Assembly (NCBI GenBank): GCA_904066235.2 | Contig: CAJFCV020000004.1 | Span: forward strand, 7,254,001 to 7,318,000 | Source of the DNA: Bursaphelenchus xylophilus | Taxonomy: Eukaryota > Nematoda > Chromadorea > Rhabditida > Aphelenchoididae | Direction of reading: 5' to 3' | DNA: 64,000 nucleotides | Shown here: positions 1 to 11,467 of the stretch, in pieces | Layout: every line of letters starts with the position of its first letter | How positions within the stretch are numbered: position 1 is the stretch's first letter | Translations under genes and position numbers: made by a program | The notes under the pieces: model-generated | Told to the model about the DNA's origin: nothing | The model's database searches: none | What the model saw: the letters and a program-made list of their open reading frames with translations, nothing else

Positions 1-3000
1 TGACTCTCTGAGAAGTTCAACTGTACCAGAATCCAGAGTCGTCTCTAATAAGCCCTCAGGGCGAATAATCGAACATGTCAGGATTATGAATAAGAAGAGA
101 GGAAGTATAATACTTTGAACACCACGTAGCATCAACCCAACCAACGAATGCTCGAAGGCTTGGCCAATTATAAGGCCCCCTCAACTTCTATGGGACACAT
201 TAGCGTTTATTAATTCGCCCACCAGAAGCCGATTTGGCCAAGACTTTAAGAGACTTACACAAAGTAAAGCGAAGGCTCCATTACAAAGTTACGGAGGGAT
301 ATGACAGGACTTTGTTTGTGCAAATAACTGACTCATTACTGCTTTCGATTGCGGCTCAAAATCATCTTATCTGATCCCCGGGATGAAAGAGCTATGAGAT
401 CATCAAAATAACCACTAAATTCAGTTTAATATTGCATCAAAAAATGCGAAAACTTGAAAATTCAAATTCAAAGTTACTGACTTTTTCTTGATTCACATAG
501 TCAAAGACATTACCAGTAGGATTAATCAAAACTATAAGCTCTAACTGACTATTGTAGTGTCTAGTTTTTATCTGGTTGCGCGATAAAAACTAGTTGAGAG
601 GTGAGAGAACGGGTAATCCGAAGGATTAAATTGCTCACCGAGTAATAAAACTATTTGTAAATGGCTCTCTAATGGATTTTAATTTCGAAACGGAGAAAAG
701 CCAGATGTTTGGGGATAAATGGAAGTAAAGTATACTAGAAGTGTAGAATTTGGAAAGAAAAGTAAAGGGAAAAGCTTTTTGATGACAATTAAGTTTGAAA
801 CTGTTACCGATTACACGAAGATTATCAATCATGTAATTAGTGGACCATCCTGCGCTCCGAATATATCTTGACAAACCTGCAAACACTCTTGTCAAATCTC
901 AAAAAAATATTTGCCCTGCAACCACTTATGTTTGTTCTCCCAAATACTCCATTTCAAGTGACAAAAAATCCCCTTTTTTAAGTGAACCGAATTATAACAA
1001 GCAATAAAGATGTGTAAAGATCACCGAAAAAGATGGCGAATGATAAGAGTTCCAGTTTTAGCGAGTCAAGAAAAGGCTAGCAGGTTCCACAATTTGGGGA
1101 ACGGAAGCGGGCAATTTAAATAGCAGCAATGGGTTTAAAGGCCATGTAATTGAGTCCGGAGATACGACAAAAGAACCTGTAAAAGGAGGGGAAAAGAACA
1201 GCAAATCATCGGAAGGAGGGTGGGCGAACGGAGTTTAATAATTTTGTCAAGTTAAAAGTGATCGTTTTGAACCTGGTTCCCTGGAAACGAGTAGTGTAAA
1301 GGACAGGAAAACGTGTATCTCACACAGTATTCTTTTTACAATGCTTTAACTAGATTTAAAAAAGTAATTTTGCTTTTCAAAGGAACATATTAGCCTGTAA
1401 TTAAAGTTCTTTTTCAAGTTTTACAGTATTTACTTCTAAGACTTTCTAAATTTAATTTTTTTCCTTTTGACCTCCCGCGATGACATTAGAAGATAAGTAA
1501 TGTCATTACTTCTTTGTCATCACCCCCCCCCCGAAAGCTATTAAAAACAGAATTCTTCATCATTTCCTTTTTTTCACCTTTCTTTCCCTTATATGGCAAT
1601 GTAGGCAGGCCCATACACAAGGTCATGGTTTGCAGAACTCTCGATAAAAACGGTAACAGTTACTAATAAAAATCAAGTACCTATGCCAAAAATATAATAT
1701 TGTTTTTTATATTAGTCGCACTTCTTTGACAAGATAAAATTTTTAAATCTGAGATCGGAAAGGATAAGAAAAAGGCCCCTTTCCGGCATAATATGGTCTG
1801 CAGGTCCAATTTTTAGAATTTAAATTCCGAAATCTGTGTCCTTTGGGGATGAGTCAGGAAGGCGGCGCTGCAAAAACAAGAACCGGCTGTTTATCCGATA
1901 TCTGCGCGACCATTCGTGTCGGCGGATCGTTTCGGCCAATGCCGACATTTCCATCTCCCCGCTCGCCCCTCAGCCAGTCTTTTTCGATTTTGTCCGAGAA
2001 ATGGAAAAAAGAATAATGGTATGGGTAAACAGAGGAAACGCAGTAATAAATTCAGTTGATAAGTGAGCACGGCTGTTGCCGGAATAATTATGTGCCGGCC
2101 AAATGTTTGAATTTGAATAAAACGCGCAGCCTTGGCAAAAGTAATATTGGAATTGAAAGAAGTGCACTGATTAAACCTAAATTGAAATTTAGACTTCCAA
2201 TTAAATTAACACCAGGAAGGGTTACATTAATGAAGGAAATATGCACGTTACAGTGTTTCATTGCAAAGTATCATATCCAAATTACCCCATCCTCCTTCTT
2301 TGTTCTCCTGAACCTGACCATTAACCAAACTCCCCCTTCCTTTCCAAGCATGACCTCTTTCATATTCAATGGTTACATCCATACGAGTCTCGACATCCTT
2401 TTTTGCAAGAAACCCCCATCCTGAATACGGAAATGTGAAAGGACCTTAATCACCGCCAACCATACCCAAAAAGTAACCCTCAATTTGGGGACTGACAGCC
2501 CCGCGATTTCTCTGACATCCAATGACTTTCGACTGTCATAAAAAAGGCGGAAAGTAACTTGTTTTTTGTCCAAAAAAGATGGTTGAGTATTCATGAAGTG
2601 AGAAATGAATTGAAGAAGTTATTTAGAGAAAGGAATCCATAATTAATGAGGAAGATGATATGGGAAGATAACGAGGATGAGTGCATGCGAGTGGCAAAAC
2701 GATGAAAACACAAGGGCGGGAATGACCATGACTATAGTCCAACCATGTCGGAGACCAAAACAAAACCCTTAAAGTCGTCGAAGCTTTAAGAAATAATCGA
2801 GAAATAAGTTTTTCCCCAAAATCGCCTCTATACAGTAACACAAAAAACACGACTCTTGCCAGCTAATTGTCCAACATTCATCTCTGTGTGCCCCCTCCAA
2901 TAACAATCAGTTCTAGCCCAACCCAACCCCAGAATCCCCCGGAACCGCTTCTTCTCCTCAAATAACCTGGTTATTGTTCCCGCCAGAACTCCTGAACCCC

Positions 3001-4079
3001 TTACCCACCTATTTTTAACTTCACCGGAAACAATCCCCTCAGGCAAGACAATAGCCGGCCCTGACTCAACAACCAGCCGGACTGAACTGTCGGCCGCCGA
3101 TCAACGTGGGCCCTGAGGCGTTTATTTGTCCTCGCGACCTCACCGCGCGTATTACATAATATTTCCGTTGCCTTCGTTGCGGTTGTTTGCGGCTACTTTA
3201 ATGTGTTTGCAAACAATATTATTTACACGTGTTTGCTCAGCGCCGCAAGCAAAGCAAGGGATCCGGTACGTGTTCTTCCACTGGACGTTGATGTGGGAGA
3301 ATATCGCGCACGAAGGGGCTGGTAACCAGACAGGCGATGTGGAGGGGCAGGGAATGTTGTAACAGATCATGATGATGATGCATGTAAATATTCAGAGTAA
3401 CCGCGGCATTTTTGGACAGGTCCGATTTACGGCTTGCAATTTTCTTACCCATCCTCTCAGTGGCTAGCCAAACTCTTGGATTGGTATTCAAATGGGCTAA
3501 ACATGCAGTCGGAGGATTCGAAAATCTCGATTAGGGAACCGCTTCGACTCTCTGACTATCCGTTAACGAGCTCTTTTGCGAGTGATCTCCGTTGTAACTC
3601 TCGTTCAAAGACCTCTAACACCATTGGTTATGGAATCTGTAATGTTATCGCATGTTTGTTAACAAATAAAGACATCTAAATTGGCGTCTTCTCCTGGAAA
3701 CGTTAGATTCTTGGCATTCGGAGAAAGAGGAAATCAAAAGTGATGACATGTTTACAAAAACATTACAATTTCATTTGCAGGTCAATATCTACTTGCACGT
3801 ATTGTATTGTAAATGGAAGATATTCGAGTAAATATTTACAAAATTCCTTTATTTGATTTCCTTGTTACTCTGAAATGGCCTTTGCGTTTGAAATTTCATA
3901 ATTGTAAGCGATGAATCAAAAGAAAACAGATTTGCACTACTTTTACAAAAGGAAACTTTGGGCGTTCCGCTTACAACTTTACACCTAGGCCCTCTGCAAA
4001 ACCAGTTTAAAAGCGCCTTCCGGTTAGTTTAGAGGTCATCTGTAAGATCGGCTTTTCGACGCTGTTCCAAATTTAAAAG
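1..4079. other. Gene-free leader region
   Basis: No open frame in these 4 kb shows a recognisable domain, signal peptide or coherent splice pattern. The longest frames are short, overlap on both strands and look like chance. The stretch contains AT-rich sequence, a C10 run near 1523-1532 and one small perfect hairpin at 561-593. It could hold promoter or enhancer sequence for the secreted gene starting at 4080, but nothing specific is visible. Confidence 0.5.
561..593. repeat. Perfect 12-bp inverted repeat (hairpin)
   Basis: CTAGTTTTTATC at 561-572 is the exact reverse complement of GATAAAAACTAG at 582-593, with a 9-base loop. It is too short to be a typical MITE and no target duplication is evident. 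A transcribed hairpin or protein-binding palindrome is possible but unproven. Confidence 0.5.
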
Positions 4080-5333
4080 ATGAACATGTTTTTACTGCTA
4101 GTTTTACTGGTCGGCACTGTATATGGATGTGATGTTAACGGGGTCAAACGAAGCGATGGGGAGGAATTTGTAAGTCACTTACGCCACGGTTAATGTCATA
4201 AAATGTGATTTGCATTATAACCAGATTGAATTTAGATCAGCAAAGGAAAATACGTCCAATTTGTCCAAAAATGTGAACATAAGGCAGACCTTGGTTGGAC
4301 TGTGAAGACAATTGGATGTCTAAACAAGGCCGGAGAACGTCATCCGCTTGGCGCCATGGTTGATGGACAGAAATGCGAAGTTTTTGATGATGGAAGAGGA
4401 ACCGCTCAACTCGAAAACATCAAAGAATGGCAAAATCAAGGGCCAGAAGGTCCAGAAAGACCCAATGAAAGAGTCATCAGAGCAAAGAGAGCTTCCAATG
4501 CACAATGCGAAGGAAGAAGCGAAGGTAAGAGATAAATATTTTGTGGGATTACTGTATCTTTAAATGATTTAAAACATTGATTCAGGTGTTGAATGGGATG
4601 AAGGCACCTTCCGTCTTGCTTGTTTCAACAACAACATCAGATTCGTTGGCTGTTACACTTCGGATCGCACGTATATCCCGGCTGGATCAACTGGAACCAT
4701 GAACAAATTCACTTTCAAATGCGAAGCCAATGAATCTGGAGTTCGGATCTATCCTCTGGAGAGACAAGGAAGCCTCGAACAAAAGAAGACCATCGGACCC
4801 CCCGGTGTGGCTCCACCCGGCTTCGAAGCCTTCCTTCATACAGGAGAGGCCAACAAAAATTCAGGGACATTGAAGAAATGTAGAGGGCATGAAGAAGGTA
4901 ATGATAACATGAATAGTCATTTACGATTATTGCAGGCGAAGAGTGGACTGTCGGATCATTCAAAGCTCAATGCCTCGGAGGCGAGACCAAATGGATCGGT
5001 TGTTTCAAGAATAAAATCTTCATTCCATTGAACCAACAACAAGAAGTTGACGGCTTTACCTTCCAATGTCAACCCAACGGACAAGGAATCAAGATTCAAC
5101 CGGTTGAAGATAAGATCTCGAGAAGACCTTCCGCCGCATGCGAAGGTCATGATGATGAACAGGAATGGAGGTCGGGCAACTTCCTCAAGAGGTGTGTCAA
5201 TGGAAAGACCGAATTCACTGGTTGCTTCAGAAATGGAGATGACTTTATTCCCATGGGAAGACAAGTCGAGATCGGGAAATTCACTTTCGAATGCAGAACA
5301 ACTCCAAGTGGAGCTGAAGTTGTACCGGTGTAA
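4080..5333 (+). CDS. Secreted protein with MIG-18-like fibronectin type I repeats
   Basis: Four exons (4080-4169, 4236-4524, 4586-4897, 4936-5333) encode 362 residues. The ATG starts a signal peptide (hydrophobic FLLLVLLVGTVYG, residues 3-15). The mature part holds about four copies of a roughly 60-70 residue cysteine module with the pattern W...F...C....(I/G)GC.......IP.G......FxC. This matches the nematode MIG-18-like fibronectin type I domain of secreted basement-membrane and cell-migration proteins. A basic RAKR motif near residue 115, between the first and second modules, looks like a furin site. The protein is probably extracellular matrix or body-fluid material; its ligand is unknown. 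An AATAAA-type signal lies near 5424. Domain family assignment is confident; orthology to MIG-18 itself is not claimed. Confidence 0.85.
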
Positions 5334-5481
5334 TTGCAATTATAATACCAAAGAAATAGTTTGATTATATTTGTGATCGTATAGTAAATATTTTATAAAA
5401 AAGATGCCTATTCAATCCTTCAAATAAAAATTTGCTGTAAGGAACAAAATAAAACGAAAAAGAAAGCGCTCGAGACAGTGT

Positions 5482-5555
5482 GTCAACATAGCGCAGTTGG
5501 TAAAGCGTTGGCATTTTGTTCTAGCCCTTGTCGGTTCGAAGCAAGGTCAGGTCAG
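5482..5555 (+). pseudogene. tRNA-like sequence, degenerate
   Basis: An A-box-like TAGCGCAGTTGG at 5489-5500 and a B-box-like GGTTCGAAGC at 5532-5541 are spaced as in a tRNA, and the D arm can pair (gcgc/gcgt). The anticodon and acceptor stems do not pair and the T stem is imperfect, so this is a tRNA pseudogene or tRNA-derived repeat rather than a working tRNA. Confidence 0.4.
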
Positions 5556-5751
5556 TGAAGACAAAATTGCACAAACTGAAGTCATTTGAGGACAAAAACA
5601 GACGATCGATTCTGAGACTGTTTTAGTCATTTTGCATTGCAAAATTCACTTTTAAAAATAACTATAACGACTAGTTCGACAAACAGTATTCATTTTTTAT
5701 TTATAAAAACGTAAAAACAACAAATAACAATCAACCAACAATTCAATGGAA

Positions 5752-6595
5752 CTAAGAGCTGTCCTCTTCCATTTCCTCCAGATCCCTTGCTTCCTCATCG
5801 TTCTGCTTCTTCTTGCTTGCTCTGATAGCAGCCTTTTGGGTGCTCTGTAGACGTAGTCTTCTGCGGATTAGATTAGGGCTGACATATTCAGTGTTCTCAT
5901 AGAGAACCGGACCTTCAAAGGAACCTCCGAAGATCTTGATCACTTCAAGAGTCATTCTTGGGCCTGAAAAATAAATAAACCATCAACACCATCGAGTCCT
6001 ACCAATTTCTTGAAGTTCTTCTCCTTTTCCAACAATCTGGAAGTTTCTGAACCAAATATGGCCATCTTTTGAGATACTGAAGTTGAAGACATGATCTATG
6101 AAAGGCTTGCTCTTTGGAAGGTATTGGGGCGTTTTGAATGTCTAAAACAAATAATGATACTGTTTAGGTTGTTTTTACATGTTTGAACAGTTCCTTGATC
6201 AACTGAAGATGAGGTTCTGAGTCGAACTTGGGGTCGAAAGAGAGGATTGGCCTCGATCCCTTCAGGCAATTTCCAGACATTTTCATCTCATGCATAGTGT
6301 GGATATTCCTCAACAAGAACTTGCACGATGCTCCTCCATTCACATCGCTCAGCCAGAGATAAGCATCTCTCTTCTTTCTGTTCTCAAAATACATGCATCT
6401 TGTGCATGAATCCAGCTCGGCCATCTCGTTCAGATCCGACAACTTGCTCTTCTTCTCGAATTTTGATTCTTTTCTGACATGAGGGAGAAGTTTTCTGAAG
6501 TCTTTCATCAAATGGCGAGTTCTGGTCATGACTCCGCGAGAACACAGGAGGAGAACACGATCCTTGTCGGTACAGACTGGCTTTTGGGTGGTCAT
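5752..6595 (-). CDS. brx-1: Ribosome biogenesis protein BRX1 (Brix domain)
   Basis: Three exons on the minus strand (6595-6179, 6141-6003, 5963-5752) give 255 residues with phase closure. The Brix domain begins with DRVLLLCSRGVMTRTRHLMKD and continues through LNEMAELDSC, HTMHEMKMSGNCLKGSRPIL and the diagnostic IKIFGGSFEGPVLYEN near the C-terminus. BRX1 is a nucleolar factor for assembly of the large ribosomal subunit. The tail is short, acidic and lysine-rich; the protein is a little shorter than the yeast (about 290) and human (about 350) forms, the lost part being tail. The start is the ATG 8 bases below a TTTTTAG 3' splice site with no matching donor, which suggests spliced-leader addition. 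It lies about 200 bp downstream of eIF2B epsilon on the same strand, so co-transcription is likely. Confidence 0.93.
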
Positions 6596-6602
6596 TATAT
6601 CA

Positions 6603-6610
6603 CCTAAAAA
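6603..6610 (-). promoter_or_regulatory. Probable spliced-leader acceptor for BRX1
   Basis: Read on the minus strand this is TTTTTAG/G, followed 8 bases later by the BRX1 ATG at 6595. There is no convincing upstream donor in the ~190 bp to the eIF2B epsilon stop codon. This is the usual arrangement for trans-splicing of a downstream operon gene in nematodes. Which leader is used cannot be told from sequence. Confidence 0.5.
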
Positions 6611-6795
6611 TGAAATAAATGTCTCAACATCCAAAAATGCAGATATCTCAGCGTCTCAACGCCGTTAACTCTACAATTATTTTCTATCAAAGCCTCTTCA
6701 TTTAATTAATAATACAAAAACAACAAGATAAAAAAGAAACAACATAAATCAATTTCAAGGCACAGTTTAAAGACCCGTAAATTTGTTTTCTCCGC

Positions 6796-9157
6796 TTAAT
6801 CTTCATCTTCATCCTCATCATCGTCCTCGTCATCATCTTCTTGGTTTAGCCATTCAACCAACTCGCCCATTTTCTCCGTTTTTAAAGGTGAGTCGGCTGG
6901 AAGTTGTTCGTACCAAGTAGTTATCATGTCATCAGGTAACAACTCGGCATCATTAAACAGGAAGAGGATAAAGTTTGGTAGATATTTGATCCATTCTGGG
7001 TTGAGAGCACAATGGTCTTCAATGGCATGAAGAAGTTGAACCTTCGATGCTTGAGGTCGATAATAATTGGCCCAGATGACGGTCCAAGCGCTGAACGCGT
7101 CCTTCATATCTTTCAAGGTGGGGCCAAAGTTGGGCATGCTCATAAACGCCAAAAACACGTGTTTCGCCACATCATCCATTCCAATATTATAGGCAAGTTT
7201 CGAGCTGTTAATCTCCAAAATCACCTTTCTCTGTTGTGCCTCTGAATCCGGCTCCTCGGCTTCTAATGCCGACTTCATCGAGTCCTTCACTTCAGCATCA
7301 AATCTCTCCAAAGCGGCGCCACTTGTTTCGTAGAGAACATCAATTATTTGCGCTGACTTTGTCGTAGCTCCGGTGGCAGTAGACCCAGAATTGTGTTTTT
7401 TTCTTTTCGTTAACGGCGATTTCGGGCCATTAACCGATGTCTGTGACTTCGAAGGGTCAGTGTGTGGCCAAACGGTGTAATTCTCAGGAGAAGAGTCATT
7501 GGCATCATGGAAAGAAATTCTCCGTTGTCTGAGGGATTCTGAAGACCGACTTTGACGTTGATTCGACCAGACTGCAGATAGCCGTTTAGGTTGGGGATGA
7601 GATTTCAGTTCCCAGAAGAAGTTGTCTCCGTCATCCTCGAACGTCCAGAAGTAGAGATCTAAAGGAAAAAAAATAAAATATTTCGAAATTACTCACCTTG
7701 TTTCTTGACAGTTTTATAATCCGGATGAGGAGGAGCATCAGAAACCATAATAACGGAATGTCTGGAGATGATAACTTTTGGCGGAATAGTAACATTATTC
7801 CCAATGATCACATTCTCCTTGATTGTAACATTAGCTCCCAGTGTAACATTGTCCCCGATAATGGCCCTTTTGACGACAACGCCGTCTCCAACTTTAAAAT
7901 TCTTACCGGCCACGACTTCAGACAACCTTGCTTTAGCTCCTAAAATAACAAATAAAAAGATCAAAAATAAACATACCAATAACAAGATTGTCCCCGAAAA
8001 AAGATCCATTTGTTTTTGCATCTGGATGGACATCAAATTTCCCTCCAAACACACAACTCCATGAATTGACAGGAATCCTTGCCTTTGGCACCACATAAAC
8101 ATTATTCTCCCTTGCTTGGAACGAAGAGTAAGTCTTCAAGGTGCAATGATTTGGATGGAGGTTCAGCAAGGAAGTAGGATGAAACTTCCCGTGTTGAAAA
8201 GCCCAAAGACATTCCAAGAGCGAGTCATAATCACTAAAAAGTAAGTATAACACAAAGCAATCTTACATTGCATTCTGAGCAAACACATCTTCATCCAGGA
8301 TGTCCAAGAAGATGTTTTGACACATGATCTCTTCATGAATTAAAATCCCACGAATTAGATTATCCAAGCTAAGAAAATCAAAGTTGTCACTGAACTGGGC
8401 AATGATTTCAGGTCCACAGATGTAAATTCCACATGGTTTCAAGTCACATCTGATCTTATGTTCGGCAGAAAAGTTCCTTTTATTCAACTTTAGTTCGACT
8501 CCTTCATCCGGAGAGTTGAATACCAAAAGTTCGTGCGTCTCTTTATCAATCACATAGGGTCCAAACTCTTTCTTTGACTCTTTTACCAAGATTTGCATCA
8601 CATTGTTTCGATTCTTCTTTCGGAGTGCTCTAAAGGCAAAAGTAAAATAAGGAATAAAACAACTTACCTAAACTTAGCAATGTTCTTTGTCAACTTTGAT
8701 GAGCAAAAGGTTGGGATCTGATCGATCAGTATAAATTCTTTCGTAATTAGTCGTCGCTTGTCGACTTCTCTCATAATATCCCCCGTACTGTTACATCCTT
8801 CGCATAAGATCATCTCTAAATTAGTCCGTGTCTTCCACTTCCTAAAGACAAAACTAGGTCTGAATGAAATGTTGAACTTACTTTTGAATCCCTTGAGCAG
8901 TTTCCTTATCAAGGGTGGATGATGCAACAAAAACATTGGCATATAATCGAGACACCCATTCTAAGACTAGATCGAGTAAACGTTGACCTCCAACATCGAA
9001 TAAAGCCTAAACAAATTGAAAATAGGTATAAAAAATAGCAACTTACTAAAGGTTTCTCATGAACTATTGGAGTTAACCTTGGACTAAACGTGTCGGCTAT
9101 AATTAGAACACTAATGGGCTCTTCCTTCTTGTCCTTGATCTGATCGATGATCGTCAT
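6796..9157 (-). CDS. eif-2Bepsilon: Translation initiation factor eIF2B subunit epsilon
   Basis: Seven exons on the minus strand (9157-9047, 9006-8882, 8841-8668, 8629-8267, 8233-7977, 7939-7697, 7658-6796) give 711 residues, the normal size. The N-terminus is the nucleotidyltransferase-like domain (ISVLIIADTF...HEKPLALFDVGGQRLLD). A left-handed beta-helix hexapeptide repeat follows (GDNVTLGANVTIKENVIIGN). The C-terminus is a W2/eIF5C HEAT domain ending in an acidic tail (ELVEWLNQEDDDEDDD), which binds eIF2. The subunit is the catalytic part of the guanine-exchange factor that recharges eIF2 with GTP in the cytoplasm. The ATG at 9157 was chosen because the family N-terminus follows within 15 residues. 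It is head-to-head with TAF8, and a hAT element fills most of the space between them. Confidence 0.95.
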
Positions 9158-9300
9158 GGCCGTCAACGTCGACGAAGGAGGCAATGATGCAAAAATTATT
9201 TTCTTGGGATGGTTTTTTATAAAGAGAAACTTGACACGCGTGCAAACCGGGTCATGTCTTCTTCCCATTTTGGGTCAACATTTCCCCCAAAACACTTGTC

Positions 9301-9847
9301 CAGGGGTGGTCGGCGGGCCGGGCCGGCCCGGCCCGGGCCGGCCCGGCCCGGCCCAAACGGGCCGGCCGGCCTCAAAAATGGAAATTGACAAACGGGCCGG
9401 GCCCGTCACGGGCCGGGCCGGGCCGGGCCGCGGGCCTGGGGTTTTTTCCGGCCCGGCCCGGCCCGTCTAAAATACAATGCCAAACCGTTGGCATTCATTG
9501 TTTTCGCGCCGGGAAAATTAATTGATGTTGTTATAGTTGCTGTTTCTCAAGTTCTAACACGTTTACAAGTCTATAGTTCCATTATAGAACCACAAAACTA
9601 TCACATTGATCCTTTACTAGCTAGATCAACGCCTTTTTTGCCTCAGTTTAGATCCCGAGCCTGGGCGCAGTTCGCAGAACCCTCTATAGACGGGCCTGGA
9701 CGGGCCGGGCCGGGCCGGGCCAGGCCCGTCACGGGCCGGGCCGGGCCGGGCCTGGAAAAAGACTAGACGGGCCGGGCCGGGCCGGTGATTAGACGGGCCG
9801 GGCCGCGGGCCGAAAATCGGAAAAATAGGGTCTGCTGACCACCCCTG
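9301..9847. mobile_element. GGGCC-rich hAT-type non-autonomous element
   Basis: The 547-bp element begins CAGGGGTGGTC and ends GACCACCCCTG, an 11-bp perfect terminal inverted repeat. It is flanked by a perfect 8-bp direct repeat cacttgtc at 9293-9300 and 9848-9855. An 8-bp duplication and CAGGGG ends are the hallmark of hAT transposons. Both ends carry long runs of GGGCC/GGCCC units (about 9315-9465 and 9689-9807) in opposite orientations, so the element can fold on itself. The middle ~220 bp is ordinary AT-rich sequence without a transposase. It sits in the common 5' region of eIF2B epsilon and TAF8. Confidence 0.85.
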
Positions 9848-9930
9848 CACTTGTCCCGTTTCGTAAAATAAATTTTTTTCCAGGAAAATTTTGATTGTAT
9901 CTGCGAAAGTTTGGGGAAATTTCGATCAAG

Positions 9931-11335
9931 ATGAGGGCGTCTTCCAGGGCGACTGGAAACGGGACACCTTTGGAAAGACGTCAGGATCGAGGAGCCAGTG
10001 TTAGCGCAATGTCTATTGACCATGCGTTTGTCCGGATAATGCGTCAAGCAGTTGCCGCAATCTTGCTGCAGAACAAAATCGAAGGAGCAACGATGTCGGC
10101 ATTGGATATTCTAGGAAATTTGGCTGCGATGCGTATGTTTTTGGTTTTTATTTATATTTTTTGTTTAGACATGAATGAGATCTGCCGAAGGACAAGATTG
10201 CTGGTGGAGAACTCAGGACGATCCAAAGTTACGGCACATGATATCGAATTCGCTTGTCGCGATTTAGAGATTAGCATTGGGGATTTATGCGATTATATTC
10301 AGAGGTTTTTAATTGACCCGAATTACCCTTATCTTCCGGAACGTAAGATTTATTACTTTTAAATTAATATGCGATTTTAGCTAGGACAGTGTCGCGTAAA
10401 CCGCAAGAAGCTCCCATGCACATTGGAGAACCAGCTCCGAGACCATCCCACGTCTTGCCCTTTCTTCCTCCATTCCCTGATCCACACACTTATATTAGAA
10501 CACCTGTAATTTTATAGTTTGTTTTTATTCACCGGCTTTATTTTTAGATAAACATTGAACCAGACGTGAGTTATGTCCGTCATCGAGAGCTATGCGCCAA
10601 AAATAAACGGGATACGGATTACACGTTGATTACTTACTTTACAACCAAGCATCCAACGATATCCTTATTCAGAAAGTACGAAGAAGAGGTCCGAGCGGAA
10701 GTAAAAGAAGAGGTAATGTTTGGTTGTTGTCTTATATTTATTTTTTATAGTTGAGACGTCGGGAAGAGCGGCGGAAAGAAAGGATAGAAGCAAGAATATT
10801 GGCGGCTAGAAGGAAACGATTAGAAAAAGATTTATCCGAAATGCCGACGAATGGAACGACATTGCCAGAGGATTTTTTGGAAGAGGACGATCCAGCGGTG
10901 GCTAATGGAGTCGGTAACGATGATCTGGCACAAAGAGAAGCGATTGAAAAGGAGATTGAGCTGGAAGAGTTGACCGAAGTACAAGTGACAGAAAACTCAT
11001 TGATCAGACAAAGACTTCGGCCGGCATATCAAAGTAAGTGGTAGTTAACCGATCGTTTCGAGAAGTTTTGCTGCAGAATCTAATATAAATTTGTTTTAGT
11101 TCTGCTTCCGTTTGATGATGATCGGCCCTACCTGAATGCCCTTCTGCCTCCAGATTTTGATGAACAGAAAGAACGCGAGAAAGAACAACAGCAAGAAGAA
11201 CAAGTGAATCCTCAAATCTACCCAGATATGTTAACCTCAGACCCCGTTGATATCCCAGAAAAACCAAAGTCCAAATCAAAGAAACACAAATCCCAGAATC
11301 TTTCAAATGCCGAACCCATGGATACGGCCGAATAA
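9931..11335 (+). CDS. taf-8: Transcription initiation factor TFIID subunit 8 (TAF8)
   Basis: Six exons (9931-10132, 10169-10342, 10381-10505, 10548-10712, 10751-11033, 11100-11335) encode 394 residues. Residues ~25-110 form a BTP-type histone fold (DHAFVRIMRQAVAAILLQNK...RTRLLVENSGRSKVTAHDIE...LEISIGDLCDYIQ). The TAF8 C-terminal signature follows: LPFLPPFPDPHTYIRTP, then a charged coiled region rich in R/K/E, then a PYLNALLPPDFDE motif as in human TAF8. The tail has a basic KSKSKKHKS stretch that could be a nuclear localisation signal. In TFIID this subunit pairs with TAF10 through the histone fold. The ATG at 9931 follows a pyrimidine-rich TTTTTTTCCAG that may be a spliced-leader acceptor. 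Confidence 0.93.
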
Positions 11336-11467
11336 GCACGACTCCTAACCTCAGCATCTGTTATATTGTAACGGTTCTTGTTATGTTTTTATAAATATAA
11401 TTTATATATAATACAAGTTCGGATAAGTCAAAGTAATAAATTATAATTGCAATTTGAAAGTTACATA

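Noticed and set aside
9147..9470. Pro/Gly/Arg-rich open frames over the GGGCC tracts, resembling collagen-like repeats
   Set aside because: They are translations of the simple GGGCC repeat inside the hAT element, open in several frames and both strands, with no start context or splice logic.
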